Below, in pieces: positions 32,785 to 40,531 of a stretch of 59,191 nt of DNA. The stretch comes from FEN-987 sp964598845 (GTDB lineage: Archaea > Thermoproteota > Bathyarchaeia > 40CM-2-53-6). Positions within the stretch are counted from its first letter, which is position 1, and each line of letters opens with the position of its first letter. The translations under genes and the position numbers were made by a program. The DNA is taken from contig CAZRDM010000013.1 in assembly GCA_964598845.1 (NCBI GenBank), forward strand, positions 1-59,191, written 5' to 3'. A model generated the notes under the pieces. The model was not told the DNA's origin. It was given only the letters and a program-made list of their open reading frames with translations, and did no database searches.

Positions 32785-33468
32785 TCAACTTTCGAGAGCT
32801 TCAATTATTGAGACGCTTGAGCTCGTTCCGATTCTGTTGGCTCCGGCTTGTACCATTTCAAGAGCTCGTTTAAGAGTTCTTATGCCTCCGGCCGCCTTTA
32901 CTCCGATCTTGGAGCCAACAGTCTTTCTCATCAGTCGGACATCATGAACAGTGGCTCCGCCTGTGGCAAAGCCCGTTGACGTTTTCACGAAATCCGCTCC
33001 CGCTTCCACTGCCAAGAGACATGCTTGCTCCTTTTCTGCATCAGAAAGATAACAGTTCTCAAGAATCACCTTTACAGCAACAGTTCCGGCAACTCGCCTC
33101 GACTCATCCACAACGCTTCTGATGTCACTCAGCACGATATCATGAAGACCTGAGCGAAGTGCACTGAAATTCATCACCATGTCTATCTCTGTAGCCCCTT
33201 GTGCTAGCACAACTCTTGTCTCATATGCCTTGACTTCTGGCGTCGAGAGCCCAAACGGAAACGATACTACACTGCAAGCTTTCACGCGTGATCCTTCGAG
33301 AGCTTTCACTGCAATACCTACATGTGCAGGGTTAACCGCGACACTGGCGAAGCCGTACTTGAGAGCGTTTCTGCAACCATTCTTGATGTCAGCCTCGGTC
33401 AAGCTTGGGTGCAGAAGAGCATGATCGATCATACTGGCAAGTTGTTCTCTGGATATCATGATACCCAC
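32785..33468 (-). CDS. deoC: Deoxyribose-phosphate aldolase
   Basis: A 227-residue class I aldolase. It splits deoxyribose 5-phosphate to glyceraldehyde 3-phosphate and acetaldehyde. The Schiff-base Lys is in DFVKTSTGFATGGAT near residue 161; the partner Lys is in VAVKVILENCYL near 133, and DHALLHPSLTEAD near 12 gives the conserved N-terminal Asp-His. Length is normal. It is likely used in nucleoside salvage, and the HAD nucleotidase-like gene at 12340 may feed the same route. Confidence 0.95.
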   Translation of the reverse strand: MGIMISREQLASMIDHALLHPSLTEADIKNGCRNALKYGFASVAVNPAHVGIAVKALEGSRVKACSVVSFPFGLSTPEVKAYETRVVLAQGATEIDMVMNFSALRSGLHDIVLSDIRSVVDESRRVAGTVAVKVILENCYLSDAEKEQACLLAVEAGADFVKTSTGFATGGATVHDVRLMRKTVGSKIGVKAAGGIRTLKRALEMVQAGANRIGTSSSVSIIEALES

Positions 33469-33608
33469 TGTCTACTGGTTAAGGCGTAATATAATCCAAC
33501 GCAGTGTGCTGGATCGTTTCGAATCAGCTGTGAATTCTATCAGGCTTGGGTGAAGGAAACGCTATTGGATGAGTTACGCACCCAAATCAAACGAGGACCC
33601 AGCAAAGC

Positions 33609-34718
33609 TTGGCCGAGCGAGCAAGATTATCAGATTCGAGTATTGAGAAGTTTCGACGACTTCCCACAACGAGGGAAACCCACCTCTCCGAAACTCTCGC
33701 TCGAGGAGCCGTACGATGCAGGCTTTGCGAAAGACTCTGCGCCCTTCGTCCAAGTGAACTAGGCGAATGCAAGGCCAGAGGAAACTTGGCGGGGAAGCTC
33801 TACACACTAGTGTACGGTAACCTCAGTGCTATCGAGAGCCGCCCGATTGAGATCAAGCCGTTCTTTCATTACTGGCCGGGATCGACTTCCCTCACGTTCT
33901 CCACGTGGTCATGCAATCTGGACTGCACTTGGTGCCAGAACTATTCATTGTCTAAGACAGCGCCTAATCCCCAGGAATCCCAGTACCGCTCACCGGAAGA
34001 AATCGTTCAGATGGCCCTAAACCGCGGTGATGAAGGTCTATGCGCCAGCTTCCAAGAGCCCACACTTCTAGCTGAGTGGGTGTCAGATGCTTTCACGTTT
34101 GCTCATCGACGAGGTCTCTATTGCTGCTTCGTTTCAAATGGATACATGACGATTGAAGCTCTACGCTATCTAGCCGATCATGGTTTGGACGGGATCAAGA
34201 TCGATGTGAAAGGTAACTCTGAAACCTACAAGCGCTATTGTAACGGCGTACGTGGCGATGAGGTGGTCTGGAGAAACGCCAAGAAAGCGAAGGAGCTTGG
34301 GCTGCATGTCGAGATAGTGAACTTAGTAGTCACAAACGTGAACGATGATGAAACATGTCTCCGCCAACTTGTTCAACGACACGTAAAGGAGGTCGGAGTC
34401 GAGACACCAATTCATTTCACACGTTACTATCCCGCATACAAATTCAAGAATTCTCAGACGAAGGTCGCAACCCTAGAACTCGCTTATCGCATTGCCAAAG
34501 AAGAGGGTGTCTTCTTCCCCTACATCGGAAACGTCAACGGCCATCCCTACGAGAACACCTACTGCCCACAATGTCAAAAGGTGCTAATCCGCCGATACGG
34601 TTGGCGTCTGAGTGAATACAATCTAGACGAGAATCAGCGATGCCCCACATGTCATTTCCAATTACCTATCACAGGGAAACATGTTCAGAAGGGCCCCAAG
34701 CACTTGTTATGGACCTAA
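33609..34718 (+). CDS. Radical SAM protein of the AmmeMemoRadiSam type
   Basis: A 369-residue radical SAM enzyme with TTG start. The cluster motif CNLDCTWC carries C102, C106 and C109. Upstream are four Cys (C37, C40, C44, C54) that look like a zinc site (CRLCERLC), and the C-terminus has a zinc ribbon with YCPQC and CPTCH. This is the layout of PflA-like proteins whose gene often occurs with AMMECR1 and Memo genes. Those partners are not in this window. No glycyl-radical enzyme lies nearby, so the target is unknown. Confidence 0.85.
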   Translation: MAERARLSDSSIEKFRRLPTTRETHLSETLARGAVRCRLCERLCALRPSELGECKARGNLAGKLYTLVYGNLSAIESRPIEIKPFFHYWPGSTSLTFSTWSCNLDCTWCQNYSLSKTAPNPQESQYRSPEEIVQMALNRGDEGLCASFQEPTLLAEWVSDAFTFAHRRGLYCCFVSNGYMTIEALRYLADHGLDGIKIDVKGNSETYKRYCNGVRGDEVVWRNAKKAKELGLHVEIVNLVVTNVNDDETCLRQLVQRHVKEVGVETPIHFTRYYPAYKFKNSQTKVATLELAYRIAKEEGVFFPYIGNVNGHPYENTYCPQCQKVLIRRYGWRLSEYNLDENQRCPTCHFQLPITGKHVQKGPKHLLWT

Positions 34719-35101
34719 CTGAGAAGCCGAACATGTTTCAAGAATGCGAATGACCGCTTTGGAGAAAGGCCACGAACTTTACAGCTCGTGATTGAACCGT
34801 CCTTGTCTGCGAGATTTCTAGGGATGAGCGCACCCACCCGAACTATTGCGAACGTGGCCGTTAGATAGAGTGCACCTGACCTGAATGAGTTGAAGAGAGA
34901 AATTGAGCCGAAGTCAAATCGAAGTACGCGGCATTCGCTTGCAAGGCACCGAGCAGGTCGCCGTAGGCTTCATCCTCCCATGTAACGGAGGAAGATTGGC
35001 TGAATAAACTAAATCGATGCTATCTCATCCCTCTCTGGTTTTGAATCGGCAACTTATAGTCGGACGAGCCCAGGATTCATACTACTGGACTAGGCCCTGC
35101 C
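34719..35101. other. Non-coding stretch between two radical SAM genes
   Basis: About 380 bp with no plausible complete gene. On the minus strand, around 34880-35000, a short frame has coding-like character (TWEDEAYGDLLGALQANAAY) but has no start codon, and may be a fragment of a lost gene. No tRNA-like or repeated structure is visible. Confidence 0.55.
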
Positions 35102-36235
35102 ATGACAGGTCGATGTGTGCTTTGCGGGAAGCAGTCTCGACTTGTAGCAGAAAGTCTAGGACTTTGTGCCGACTGTATTCGGGAGAAGCCCGAGCATTCT
35201 CGACCGCTCATTATTGAGAGCCATGCGAAGGCGAGACGAGTCTTTGGATTGCCTGCACAACCCCCTCGCAGCAACAGAGGGATTCCTTGTAATATCTGCT
35301 CTCACGAATGTCGCATGGGCGAAGGGGAAGTTGGGTACTGTGGACTCAGGAGGAACGTCCAAGGCAAACTAGTCTCAACCGTCTCTCTTGAGAAGGCTTT
35401 GCTTCACGCCTATCTGGATCCGCAGGTGACGAACTGTTGTGCGGCTTGGTTTTGCCCCGCCGGCACCGGTGCAGGTTATCCGAAATACGCTTGTCAAGAA
35501 GGACCTGAAACAGGATACTACAACCTAGCCTTATTCTTCTATGCGTGCAACTTCAACTGCCTCTTCTGTCAGAACATATCTCACAAGGAGCTTGATGTTG
35601 CGGAAGAAACGACTGTCGACCAGCTTGTAAACCGCACAGTTGAGAACGACAGAATATCATGCTGGTGTTTCTTTGGAGGATCTCCTGAACCCCAGCTGCC
35701 ATTCGCAATCAATGCTTCAAGGAGTATGGTAGAAGCTTCGCCTGAAGATAGGATTCTCAGGATATGTTTTGAGTGGAACGGCTGCGGAAATCCACGCCTT
35801 GTCGAACGCGCCGCCAAAATCGCCCTGAAGAGTGGCGGCAACATCAAGTTCGACTTAAAATGTTTCAATCCCAATCTCAGCTTGGCGCTGAGCGGAGTGG
35901 ATAATTCGTCTGCCTACGCCAACTTCAAGATGGTTTACGGGAGGTTCTACAACGAAAGACCAGACCTTCCCGTCCTGACGGCGACGACTCTCATGGTACC
36001 TGGATACGTGGATGCTGAGGAGGTCGATAAGATCTCAAGTTCAATCGCTAGCCTCGATGAATCAATTCCATATTCTCTCCTTGTCTTCTTTCCGCATTTT
36101 ATGATGCGCGACCTTCCCGTTACGCCGATCGAGCAAGTCAAAGAATGCTATCAGGCAGCTAGGAAACACCTCAAACGAGTGAACGTAGGAAATTTGAACC
36201 TCCTTGCGGGCACTCCCTTCAAGTCCGTTTTCTAG
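35102..36235 (+). CDS. Radical SAM protein (PflA-like) with N-terminal zinc-finger Cys
   Basis: A 377-residue radical SAM protein. The N-terminus has two Cys clusters: C5, C8, C22 and C25, then C63, C66, C70 and C80 (CNICSHECRM). The radical SAM motif ACNFNCLFCQN gives C149, C153 and C156. Additional Cys at 112, 113, 118 and 131 could bind a second cluster. It is related to, but not a close copy of, the gene at 33609. Its targets are unknown. Two radical SAM enzymes of the same broad class side by side suggest a shared maturation or modification job. Confidence 0.85.
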   Translation: MTGRCVLCGKQSRLVAESLGLCADCIREKPEHSRPLIIESHAKARRVFGLPAQPPRSNRGIPCNICSHECRMGEGEVGYCGLRRNVQGKLVSTVSLEKALLHAYLDPQVTNCCAAWFCPAGTGAGYPKYACQEGPETGYYNLALFFYACNFNCLFCQNISHKELDVAEETTVDQLVNRTVENDRISCWCFFGGSPEPQLPFAINASRSMVEASPEDRILRICFEWNGCGNPRLVERAAKIALKSGGNIKFDLKCFNPNLSLALSGVDNSSAYANFKMVYGRFYNERPDLPVLTATTLMVPGYVDAEEVDKISSSIASLDESIPYSLLVFFPHFMMRDLPVTPIEQVKECYQAARKHLKRVNVGNLNLLAGTPFKSVF

Positions 36236-36310
36236 TCATCAAGACGGTCTCTTGTCGCGCCCTGCCTACGCGTCCATCGGCAGTAAGCCTATTTCTCATG
36301 GAACCAAAAG

Positions 36311-36319
36311 TTAGATATT
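36311..36319 (+). promoter_or_regulatory. TATA-like box for a candidate structured RNA
   Basis: TTAGATATT is centred 26 bases before the proposed RNA 5' end near 36341, the standard archaeal TATA spacing. It is preceded by a purine-rich AAAAG that could serve as BRE. No protein start lies within 100 bp downstream on this strand. Confidence 0.45.
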
Positions 36320-36340
36320 CTAGAAACGACAATTGTTATG

Positions 36341-36570
36341 TGCTGCCCAACCGAGAAAGGGGTAGATTCGTCGGTCAGGCTTGCGAACCAGGGTTTGCCT
36401 TGGGTCGCCATGTGGATCGATGAGCGCTCGGGTGGCGTGACGTGAAGCTAGCGGGAAACCGCAGAAACTCCACGAAGCCCGGGTGAGGGAAAACCAGCGC
36501 GGAGGAAAGAGGGAAAGATCGCGGATCCTCCGTGAAGGGAAAGCCGCATCCGCCTCGAGAGTTGGGCAGT
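36341..36570 (+). ncRNA. Candidate structured non-coding RNA, about 230 nt, class unknown
   Basis: The ends form a helix: CTGCCCAAC (36343-36351) pairs with GTTGGGCAG (36561-36569). CGAG (36352-36355) extends it with CTCG (36554-36557) across a three-base bulge. Inside, TCGGTC (36371-36376) pairs with GATCGA (36415-36420). That encloses a hairpin with GCGA/TCGC (36383-36386/36405-36408) and CCAGGG/CCTTGG around TTTG. CTCGGG (36427-36432) pairs with CCCGGG (36478-36483), enclosing CGTG/CACG and a GCGG-GAAA-CCGC tetraloop hairpin (36451-36462). CGGAGG (36500-36505) pairs with CCTCCG (36527-36532). The RNA is purine-rich, and a promoter-like box fits its start. I do not recognise RNase P, SRP or a known riboswitch. 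Confidence 0.5.
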
Positions 36571-37223
36571 CACCTTCTCACTTCATCCCAGCTGCGCAAG
36601 ACGGAATCTCCGTAGCTTTCTGGATCGAGTTCCCTTACGTATCCGCTATCCACATCTATCAAGAAGACTGAGTGGATCCTCGCAGTCGCAATCTCTTGCA
36701 AGGTTATGGGGGGATCTCTGTAGTAACGGTCGCAAAGCTTCTTCGTTTCCTCCATCTCATTGTCAGTCCTCGCTCGAGGAGGCTTGAGGAAGAGAGCTGG
36801 GATGGGCAGAAGCTGATATAGTGGGGAAGCGAGGCTGAATTTGTGCGCACATCTGCTGTATCTAGCGATCTTGCTGGCAACGCGAGCCGAGTAATATGTC
36901 GTGGGATCTAGAGCGTGCTCCGGAGGAACAAAACCAGTCTCAATCTCAACTACCGCTCTTCCATCGCCCTTGACTCCGAAAACGTCGCAGACGAGTGTTT
37001 CGTCGAGGGAATGTTCCACGTCAACATCATACTCTTTCAAGATAAGATCCTTTGCGCAAATAATCTCCATAGCAGAGTGATTGATCTTGACGAGATTGCG
37101 ACGGTGCATTTCGATAAGCTTTGCGCGAATGTCGTCTAGTTTAGTGAAGGTTGGTTCGCTCTTGTCGGGAACGAGCCTCGACAGAAGAACTTCAAGATCG
37201 GCTGCGAACTTCTCGTCATCCAT
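36570..37223 (-). CDS. Restriction-endonuclease-like fold (PD-(D/E)XK) protein, unknown
   Basis: A 217-residue protein. The core CDVFGVKGDGRAVVEIETGF (about residues 84-103) fits the D...E-x-K-like pattern of the PD-(D/E)XK fold, with the Asp, the Glu of EIE and a following hydrophobic strand. Here EIETG lacks the Lys, as in some degenerate family members. A conserved RYSRCAHKFSLA follows. No methylase or other restriction gene is adjacent, so a defence role is not indicated; DNA repair or an inactive binding role is possible. Its stop lies next to the ncRNA end on the opposite strand. Confidence 0.55.
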   Translation of the reverse strand: MDDEKFAADLEVLLSRLVPDKSEPTFTKLDDIRAKLIEMHRRNLVKINHSAMEIICAKDLILKEYDVDVEHSLDETLVCDVFGVKGDGRAVVEIETGFVPPEHALDPTTYYSARVASKIARYSRCAHKFSLASPLYQLLPIPALFLKPPRARTDNEMEETKKLCDRYYRDPPITLQEIATARIHSVFLIDVDSGYVRELDPESYGDSVLRSWDEVRR

Positions 37224-37362
37224 AGGTTCTCAAGCGGGGAGAGGATGCGTGTAACACGCATATAACGTAGTGACTTCAGACATCCTCAGAAGTGTCACGT
37301 GAAACGCACGACTTGTTCCCAATGACAGGAGAGATGGCTTCCGTTTCGGGATACACATTCCT

Positions 37363-37899
37363 TCACAGAGAGTAGGCCTTCGTTACTGAGAATATCTCTT
37401 CAGGTTTCAGGACAGAGATTGCTGCATAACGTCCCATGATGTCTATGCGAAGGATCTTCTTCGGATTTGTTAGGTCCACCTTCTCATCGATGAGTTCGGC
37501 AACGTCCCTGATTATGTCCATTTTGTGGAGGGAGGTATACCTCCGTTTCTCGACGGTCATGCGCCATGCTTCGCCTGGTTCGATGCGGCCTCTGAGGGTG
37601 CCAACTGCTTCCTTGATCGATTGGATGGTAGAGTCGGTCCACAGATCAACAGGAACCCACTTCAATGTATGCTGGATGACCGAGGGATCTTTCTCGAAGA
37701 ACGAGCGGATTTCTCGGATCACGGATCGCGGATCGAGTGTAGTTCTAAGGCCAATGATTCCTCGCGCGAGTGTCATCTGAATCTTGGGCTGTTTATCCCC
37801 GATCTCATCCAGTATTCGTGCTATCTCTCGTTTCGCTCTGGCATACCCGCCCCAAGGACACGACACCAAGAGATTGAAGTCATATTTGGTGGCGGACAT
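37363..37899 (-). CDS. THUMP-domain protein (Tan1-like, tRNA modification)
   Basis: A 178-residue protein with a C-terminal THUMP domain (about residues 70-170). The region GEAWRMTVEKRRYTSLHKMDIIRDVAE is typical of Tan1-type proteins. The final section DLTNPKKILRIDIMGRYAAISV is the conserved THUMP end with its D-x-x-x-P and G-x-x-A-x-x-S-V pattern. In eukaryotes Tan1 assists N4-acetylation of tRNA cytidine. Archaeal members are thought to bind tRNA. The gene stands apart from the next minus-strand gene by about 140 bp. Confidence 0.8.
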   Translation of the reverse strand: MSATKYDFNLLVSCPWGGYARAKREIARILDEIGDKQPKIQMTLARGIIGLRTTLDPRSVIREIRSFFEKDPSVIQHTLKWVPVDLWTDSTIQSIKEAVGTLRGRIEPGEAWRMTVEKRRYTSLHKMDIIRDVAELIDEKVDLTNPKKILRIDIMGRYAAISVLKPEEIFSVTKAYSL

Positions 37900-38024
37900 T
37901 CTTCCAAGCCAATGCTAACTTCGCGAAGCTTGACCTTAAGATGTTGCAAGAGGGTGCATTTGTCTCGACCGGAAACGCCGCGATGAGCCTTTATCATAGA
38001 CAAGCTGGAATTGGCTGACTGGCT

Positions 38025-38387
38025 ATGACAACTATCAAACCTGCGCCAGTCAAACCCTTCATCTCCCTTGATCTCCTCGATAAAGTCGATGTTCGTGTGG
38101 GGACAATTGAGCTTGTGGAAGACGTGATCAGATCAGACAAACTTGTGAAGCTGACAGTCAATTTTGGTGATCGCAGGAGGCAGATCTTGGTTGGAATGAA
38201 GAAGGAACGCAAAAACCCCAAAGAAGTTGAGGGAAAGCAGGCGTTATTCGTCGTCAATCTTGAACCTAGGGAGATGATGAGTGAGGTTTCAGAGGGAATG
38301 TTGTTCGACATTGGATATGCTGATGGTATGACACCCGTACTCGCTATGCCGGAACGACCCGTACCCAACGGCACACGAGCTGGATGA
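38025..38387 (+). CDS. tRNA-binding domain protein (CsaA/MetRS C-terminal type)
   Basis: A 120-residue OB-fold protein of the EMAPII/MetRS-C/CsaA group. It starts with KPFISLDLLDKVDVRVGTIE and continues with VKLTVNFGDRRRQILVGMKK, the conserved G-D-x-x-R-Q-I-x-x-G pattern, and ends with VLAMPERPVPNG. Archaea often have this domain as a separate protein that helps MetRS or other enzymes bind tRNA. It lies near the THUMP protein, another tRNA-related gene, though divergent to it. Confidence 0.85.
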   Translation: MTTIKPAPVKPFISLDLLDKVDVRVGTIELVEDVIRSDKLVKLTVNFGDRRRQILVGMKKERKNPKEVEGKQALFVVNLEPREMMSEVSEGMLFDIGYADGMTPVLAMPERPVPNGTRAG

Positions 38388-38747
38388 CCATTGCCTATCG
38401 ACTACCGACCTATCCGGCTCTCTCTCGCGACCCATGACGAGCTGCGAGCATTTGGAAACCGAGCCTTTCTCTCCAACTCCCTCCCGATGATTCATCCAAA
38501 TCTCCAATCGTGTTACCTCCACGCGGGCGCATCAGGACCAGCCTTCCAAGCGGGTCCAGAGACTCTTGGAAAGCGCTTCGAAGATGCAAGTTATCCGTCC
38601 TGAGGAGTCCATGAAATCCATGAAACCATTCCCTAGGGTCTGTGGGCTACACTCGACCGCACCGAGCAATCCGGGAATGCTGAACGTGCTGGCCTAAGGA
38701 GTTCAAGACGCGCAAGATATGAACCGCCTTGTCATAGGACATCTGAG
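38388..38747. other. Non-coding stretch
   Basis: About 360 bp between the tRNA-binding protein and the SagB-type gene. Short frames on both strands have no ribosome-binding site or coding character. No tRNA, repeat or convincing hairpin is seen. The GAGGTG at about 38745 is the ribosome-binding site of the next gene. Confidence 0.55.
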
Positions 38748-38756
38748 GTGTTCTTC

Positions 38757-39503
38757 ATGCCTTCAACGAGACTGGGACGGAGGTCTTTCATCGGCCTTCT
38801 TGCCGGCGCTTTTGCGGGAGCCGTCGGAGTGATGCTGTACGGGTCACGTGTGTTCGAGCGACCAAGCCCATATTCTGCTGAGATGGCTGAAACAATCCAA
38901 GCTGTTTCCTCCCCGAGAACCTCAGGGGCTGTGTCAGTGGAGGAAGCGCTTGCGAAGCGTAGGTCGGTTAGGGAGTACGCCGATAGTCCACTGACTTCCG
39001 AGGAGGTCATGCAGCTACTCTGGGCTGCGCAAGGAATCACTCTGCCCCAGTACGGGTTTCGAACCGCGCCGTCAGCCGGCGGAACCTACCCGTTGGAGAT
39101 CTACATGGTTACGCGGAGTTCCGGAGTAGAAGGGCTGGAGGCTGGAATCTACCACTATGAACCGAGAGACCACAGGCTGGTCGAAAGGATCAGAGGTGAC
39201 TTCAGCGCACAGCTCATGGCGGCGGCTCTCAATCAGGAGTGGGTCGGCGCGGCGCCCGCGAACTTCGTGATCACCGCGATCTTTGAGCGAACCACACGCA
39301 AGTATGGCGATAGAGGAGAGCGATACGTTTGGCAGGAGACGGGGCATGCCGCTCAAAATGTATACCTACAAGCAGTCGCGCTTGGCTTGGGCAATGTCGT
39401 GATCGGCGCATTCCATGACGCTGAGGTTCAGAGGCTCTTGGGACTGCCCGATTTCGAGAAACCTGCCTATGTAATCCCCATCGGCCGTCTGAAGACAAGA
39501 TAG
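38757..39503 (+). CDS. SagB/ThcOx-type FMN oxidoreductase exported by Tat
   Basis: A 248-residue protein. I choose the ATG at 38757, six bases after GAGGTG, over the GTG at 38748. The N-terminus has the twin-arginine motif GRRSFIGLLAG (Arg 8-9) followed by a hydrophobic region to about residue 28. The catalytic domain is of the SagB nitroreductase type: KRRSVREYADSPLTSEEVMQ near 67, APSAGGTYPLEIYMV near 104 and ETGHAAQNVYLQAVALGLG near 195. SagB dehydrogenases oxidise azolines in peptides in the cytoplasm; here the Tat signal puts the FMN domain outside the membrane. The membrane gene follows after 17 bp, suggesting it is the electron partner. Confidence 0.8.
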   Translation: MPSTRLGRRSFIGLLAGAFAGAVGVMLYGSRVFERPSPYSAEMAETIQAVSSPRTSGAVSVEEALAKRRSVREYADSPLTSEEVMQLLWAAQGITLPQYGFRTAPSAGGTYPLEIYMVTRSSGVEGLEAGIYHYEPRDHRLVERIRGDFSAQLMAAALNQEWVGAAPANFVITAIFERTTRKYGDRGERYVWQETGHAAQNVYLQAVALGLGNVVIGAFHDAEVQRLLGLPDFEKPAYVIPIGRLKTR

Positions 39504-39520
39504 GCTCTAGCTAGGAGCCG

Positions 39521-40138
39521 GTGAGGATGCGGTCCCTTCGGGGATCTGTTCTCCTATCGGTATGGACTGTCGGGACCCTGACGGTCACCTTCCTTCTATC
39601 GTTGGGATTTCCGCAAGTATTCCAAGAGATACCTTCGTACGCGATTGAAGACCTCACCATGAGGATCCTAAAGGGGGGCTCGCCGATCGGGTTCAAGCTC
39701 GCCTACTTCGGAACCCTCCTACTAGTCGCAGGACAGTTTTACACGCTGCGAAAGGCGATGAGGCGCGTACCGCGCATTGGCATCGGTAGCAGGAGTGCAT
39801 GGTTGCGAGGACACTGCTACTTGGACATAGCCGGCACAATTCTGTTGATGATACATTCGGGTTTTCCTTTGAGCTTCAGATACGCCAACCCGTTTCCCTA
39901 CATCAAACCGACATGGGGGATAGTTGGACTCGCGGGTGTCCAAGGATTCGCTGCCTGGGTGGTCTTGGCGGTCCTCATAAGCGGTCTGCTGGGCGAACAA
40001 CTACGCCGAAATCCCCTCAGACTTCACCTAATCAAGCCGTGGCTCAAGATTCACATCGTGCTGACTTGTCTACTGTTCGTCTTCGGAATCATTCATCTCT
40101 TCATCGTTCTCTGGTTCAAGTATGTATCAGCGGGCTGA
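39521..40138 (+). CDS. Bis-heme membrane cytochrome b-like protein, probable partner of the SagB-type flavoprotein
   Basis: A 205-residue protein with about five hydrophobic segments (residues 10-30, 58-74, 96-115, 132-155 and 176-198). The His residues are spaced H98-x13-H112 and H178-x13-H192. That is the double pair used by ferric-reductase, NOX and MsrQ-type proteins to hold two stacked b hemes. A conserved GHCYLDIAG (around H98) and KIHIV (around H178) surround them. No flavin or NAD domain is present, so electrons come from quinone or another donor. The neighbour is a Tat-exported FMN protein, an arrangement like MsrQ with MsrP. GTG 39521 and ATG 39527 are both possible starts. Confidence 0.75.
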   Translation: MRMRSLRGSVLLSVWTVGTLTVTFLLSLGFPQVFQEIPSYAIEDLTMRILKGGSPIGFKLAYFGTLLLVAGQFYTLRKAMRRVPRIGIGSRSAWLRGHCYLDIAGTILLMIHSGFPLSFRYANPFPYIKPTWGIVGLAGVQGFAAWVVLAVLISGLLGEQLRRNPLRLHLIKPWLKIHIVLTCLLFVFGIIHLFIVLWFKYVSAG

Positions 40139-40152
40139 GGCGCGAAGAAAGG

Positions 40153-40207
40153 AGAGCCTACGCGTGAAAACCTACTCAGAGAGATTCTGCGCCGCCATCC
40201 TGACTTC
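40153..40207. repeat. 55-bp sequence repeated on both sides of a scaffold gap (left copy)
   Basis: Identical to 40308-40362. With the first gap this gives the same 55-bp length twice, which fits an assembly k-mer overlap far better than a biological repeat. Confidence 0.85.
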
Positions 40208-40307
40208 NNNNNNNNNNNNNNNNNNNNNNNNNNNNNNNNNNNNNNNNNNNNNNNNNNNNNNNNNNNNNNNNNNNNNNNNNNNNNNNNNNNNNNNNNNNNN
40301 NNNNNNN
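40208..40307. other. Scaffold gap, 100 N
   Basis: Exactly 100 N with identical 55-bp sequence on both flanks. The true sequence probably has no missing bases here. Confidence 0.95.
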
Positions 40308-40362
40308 AGAGCCTACGCGTGAAAACCTACTCAGAGAGATTCTGCGCCGCCATCCTGACTTC
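40308..40362. repeat. 55-bp sequence repeated on both sides of a scaffold gap (right copy)
   Basis: Identical to 40153-40207. Merging the copies restores a continuous intergenic sequence. Confidence 0.85.
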
Positions 40363-40531
40363 TTTGTCTTGAGCGCTCTCGCGAGAATATGCCTCGCGAT
40401 GTCGAGTCAGCGTAGTTGTGGCAAAAGGACAGATCTTGTAACTAGAATATCTGATCAGGCTTACACGTCTCCTCCGACTGTTAAGGAGCGCTGTGAGCAC
40501 CTGCAGACAGAGCTTTCCATTCTTCCTGACT

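Larger units (their letters stand above)
40139..40531. other. Non-coding region containing a scaffold gap
   Basis: Outside the gap at 40208-40307 this region is A/T-moderate and has no plausible gene. Collapsing the duplicated 55-bp ends leaves only a short frame (GTG AAA ACC TAC ...) of 17 codons ending at TGA. No tRNA or repeat is seen apart from the assembly duplication. Confidence 0.6.

Noticed and set aside
36343..36569. RNase P RNA identity for the candidate structured RNA
   Set aside because: It has GAGGAAAG and CAGAAA-like pieces and a closing end helix, but they occur in the wrong order, and the P4 and GCTTAT signatures are absent. I leave the class unassigned.
36483..36671. Protein-coding frame over the RNA candidate
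   Set aside because: Low-complexity basic sequence, no ribosome-binding site, overlaps stable helices and the end of another gene.
36570..37223. Defence island centred on the PD-(D/E)XK-like protein
   Set aside because: The active-site Lys is not evident and no methylase, helicase or other defence gene lies beside it.
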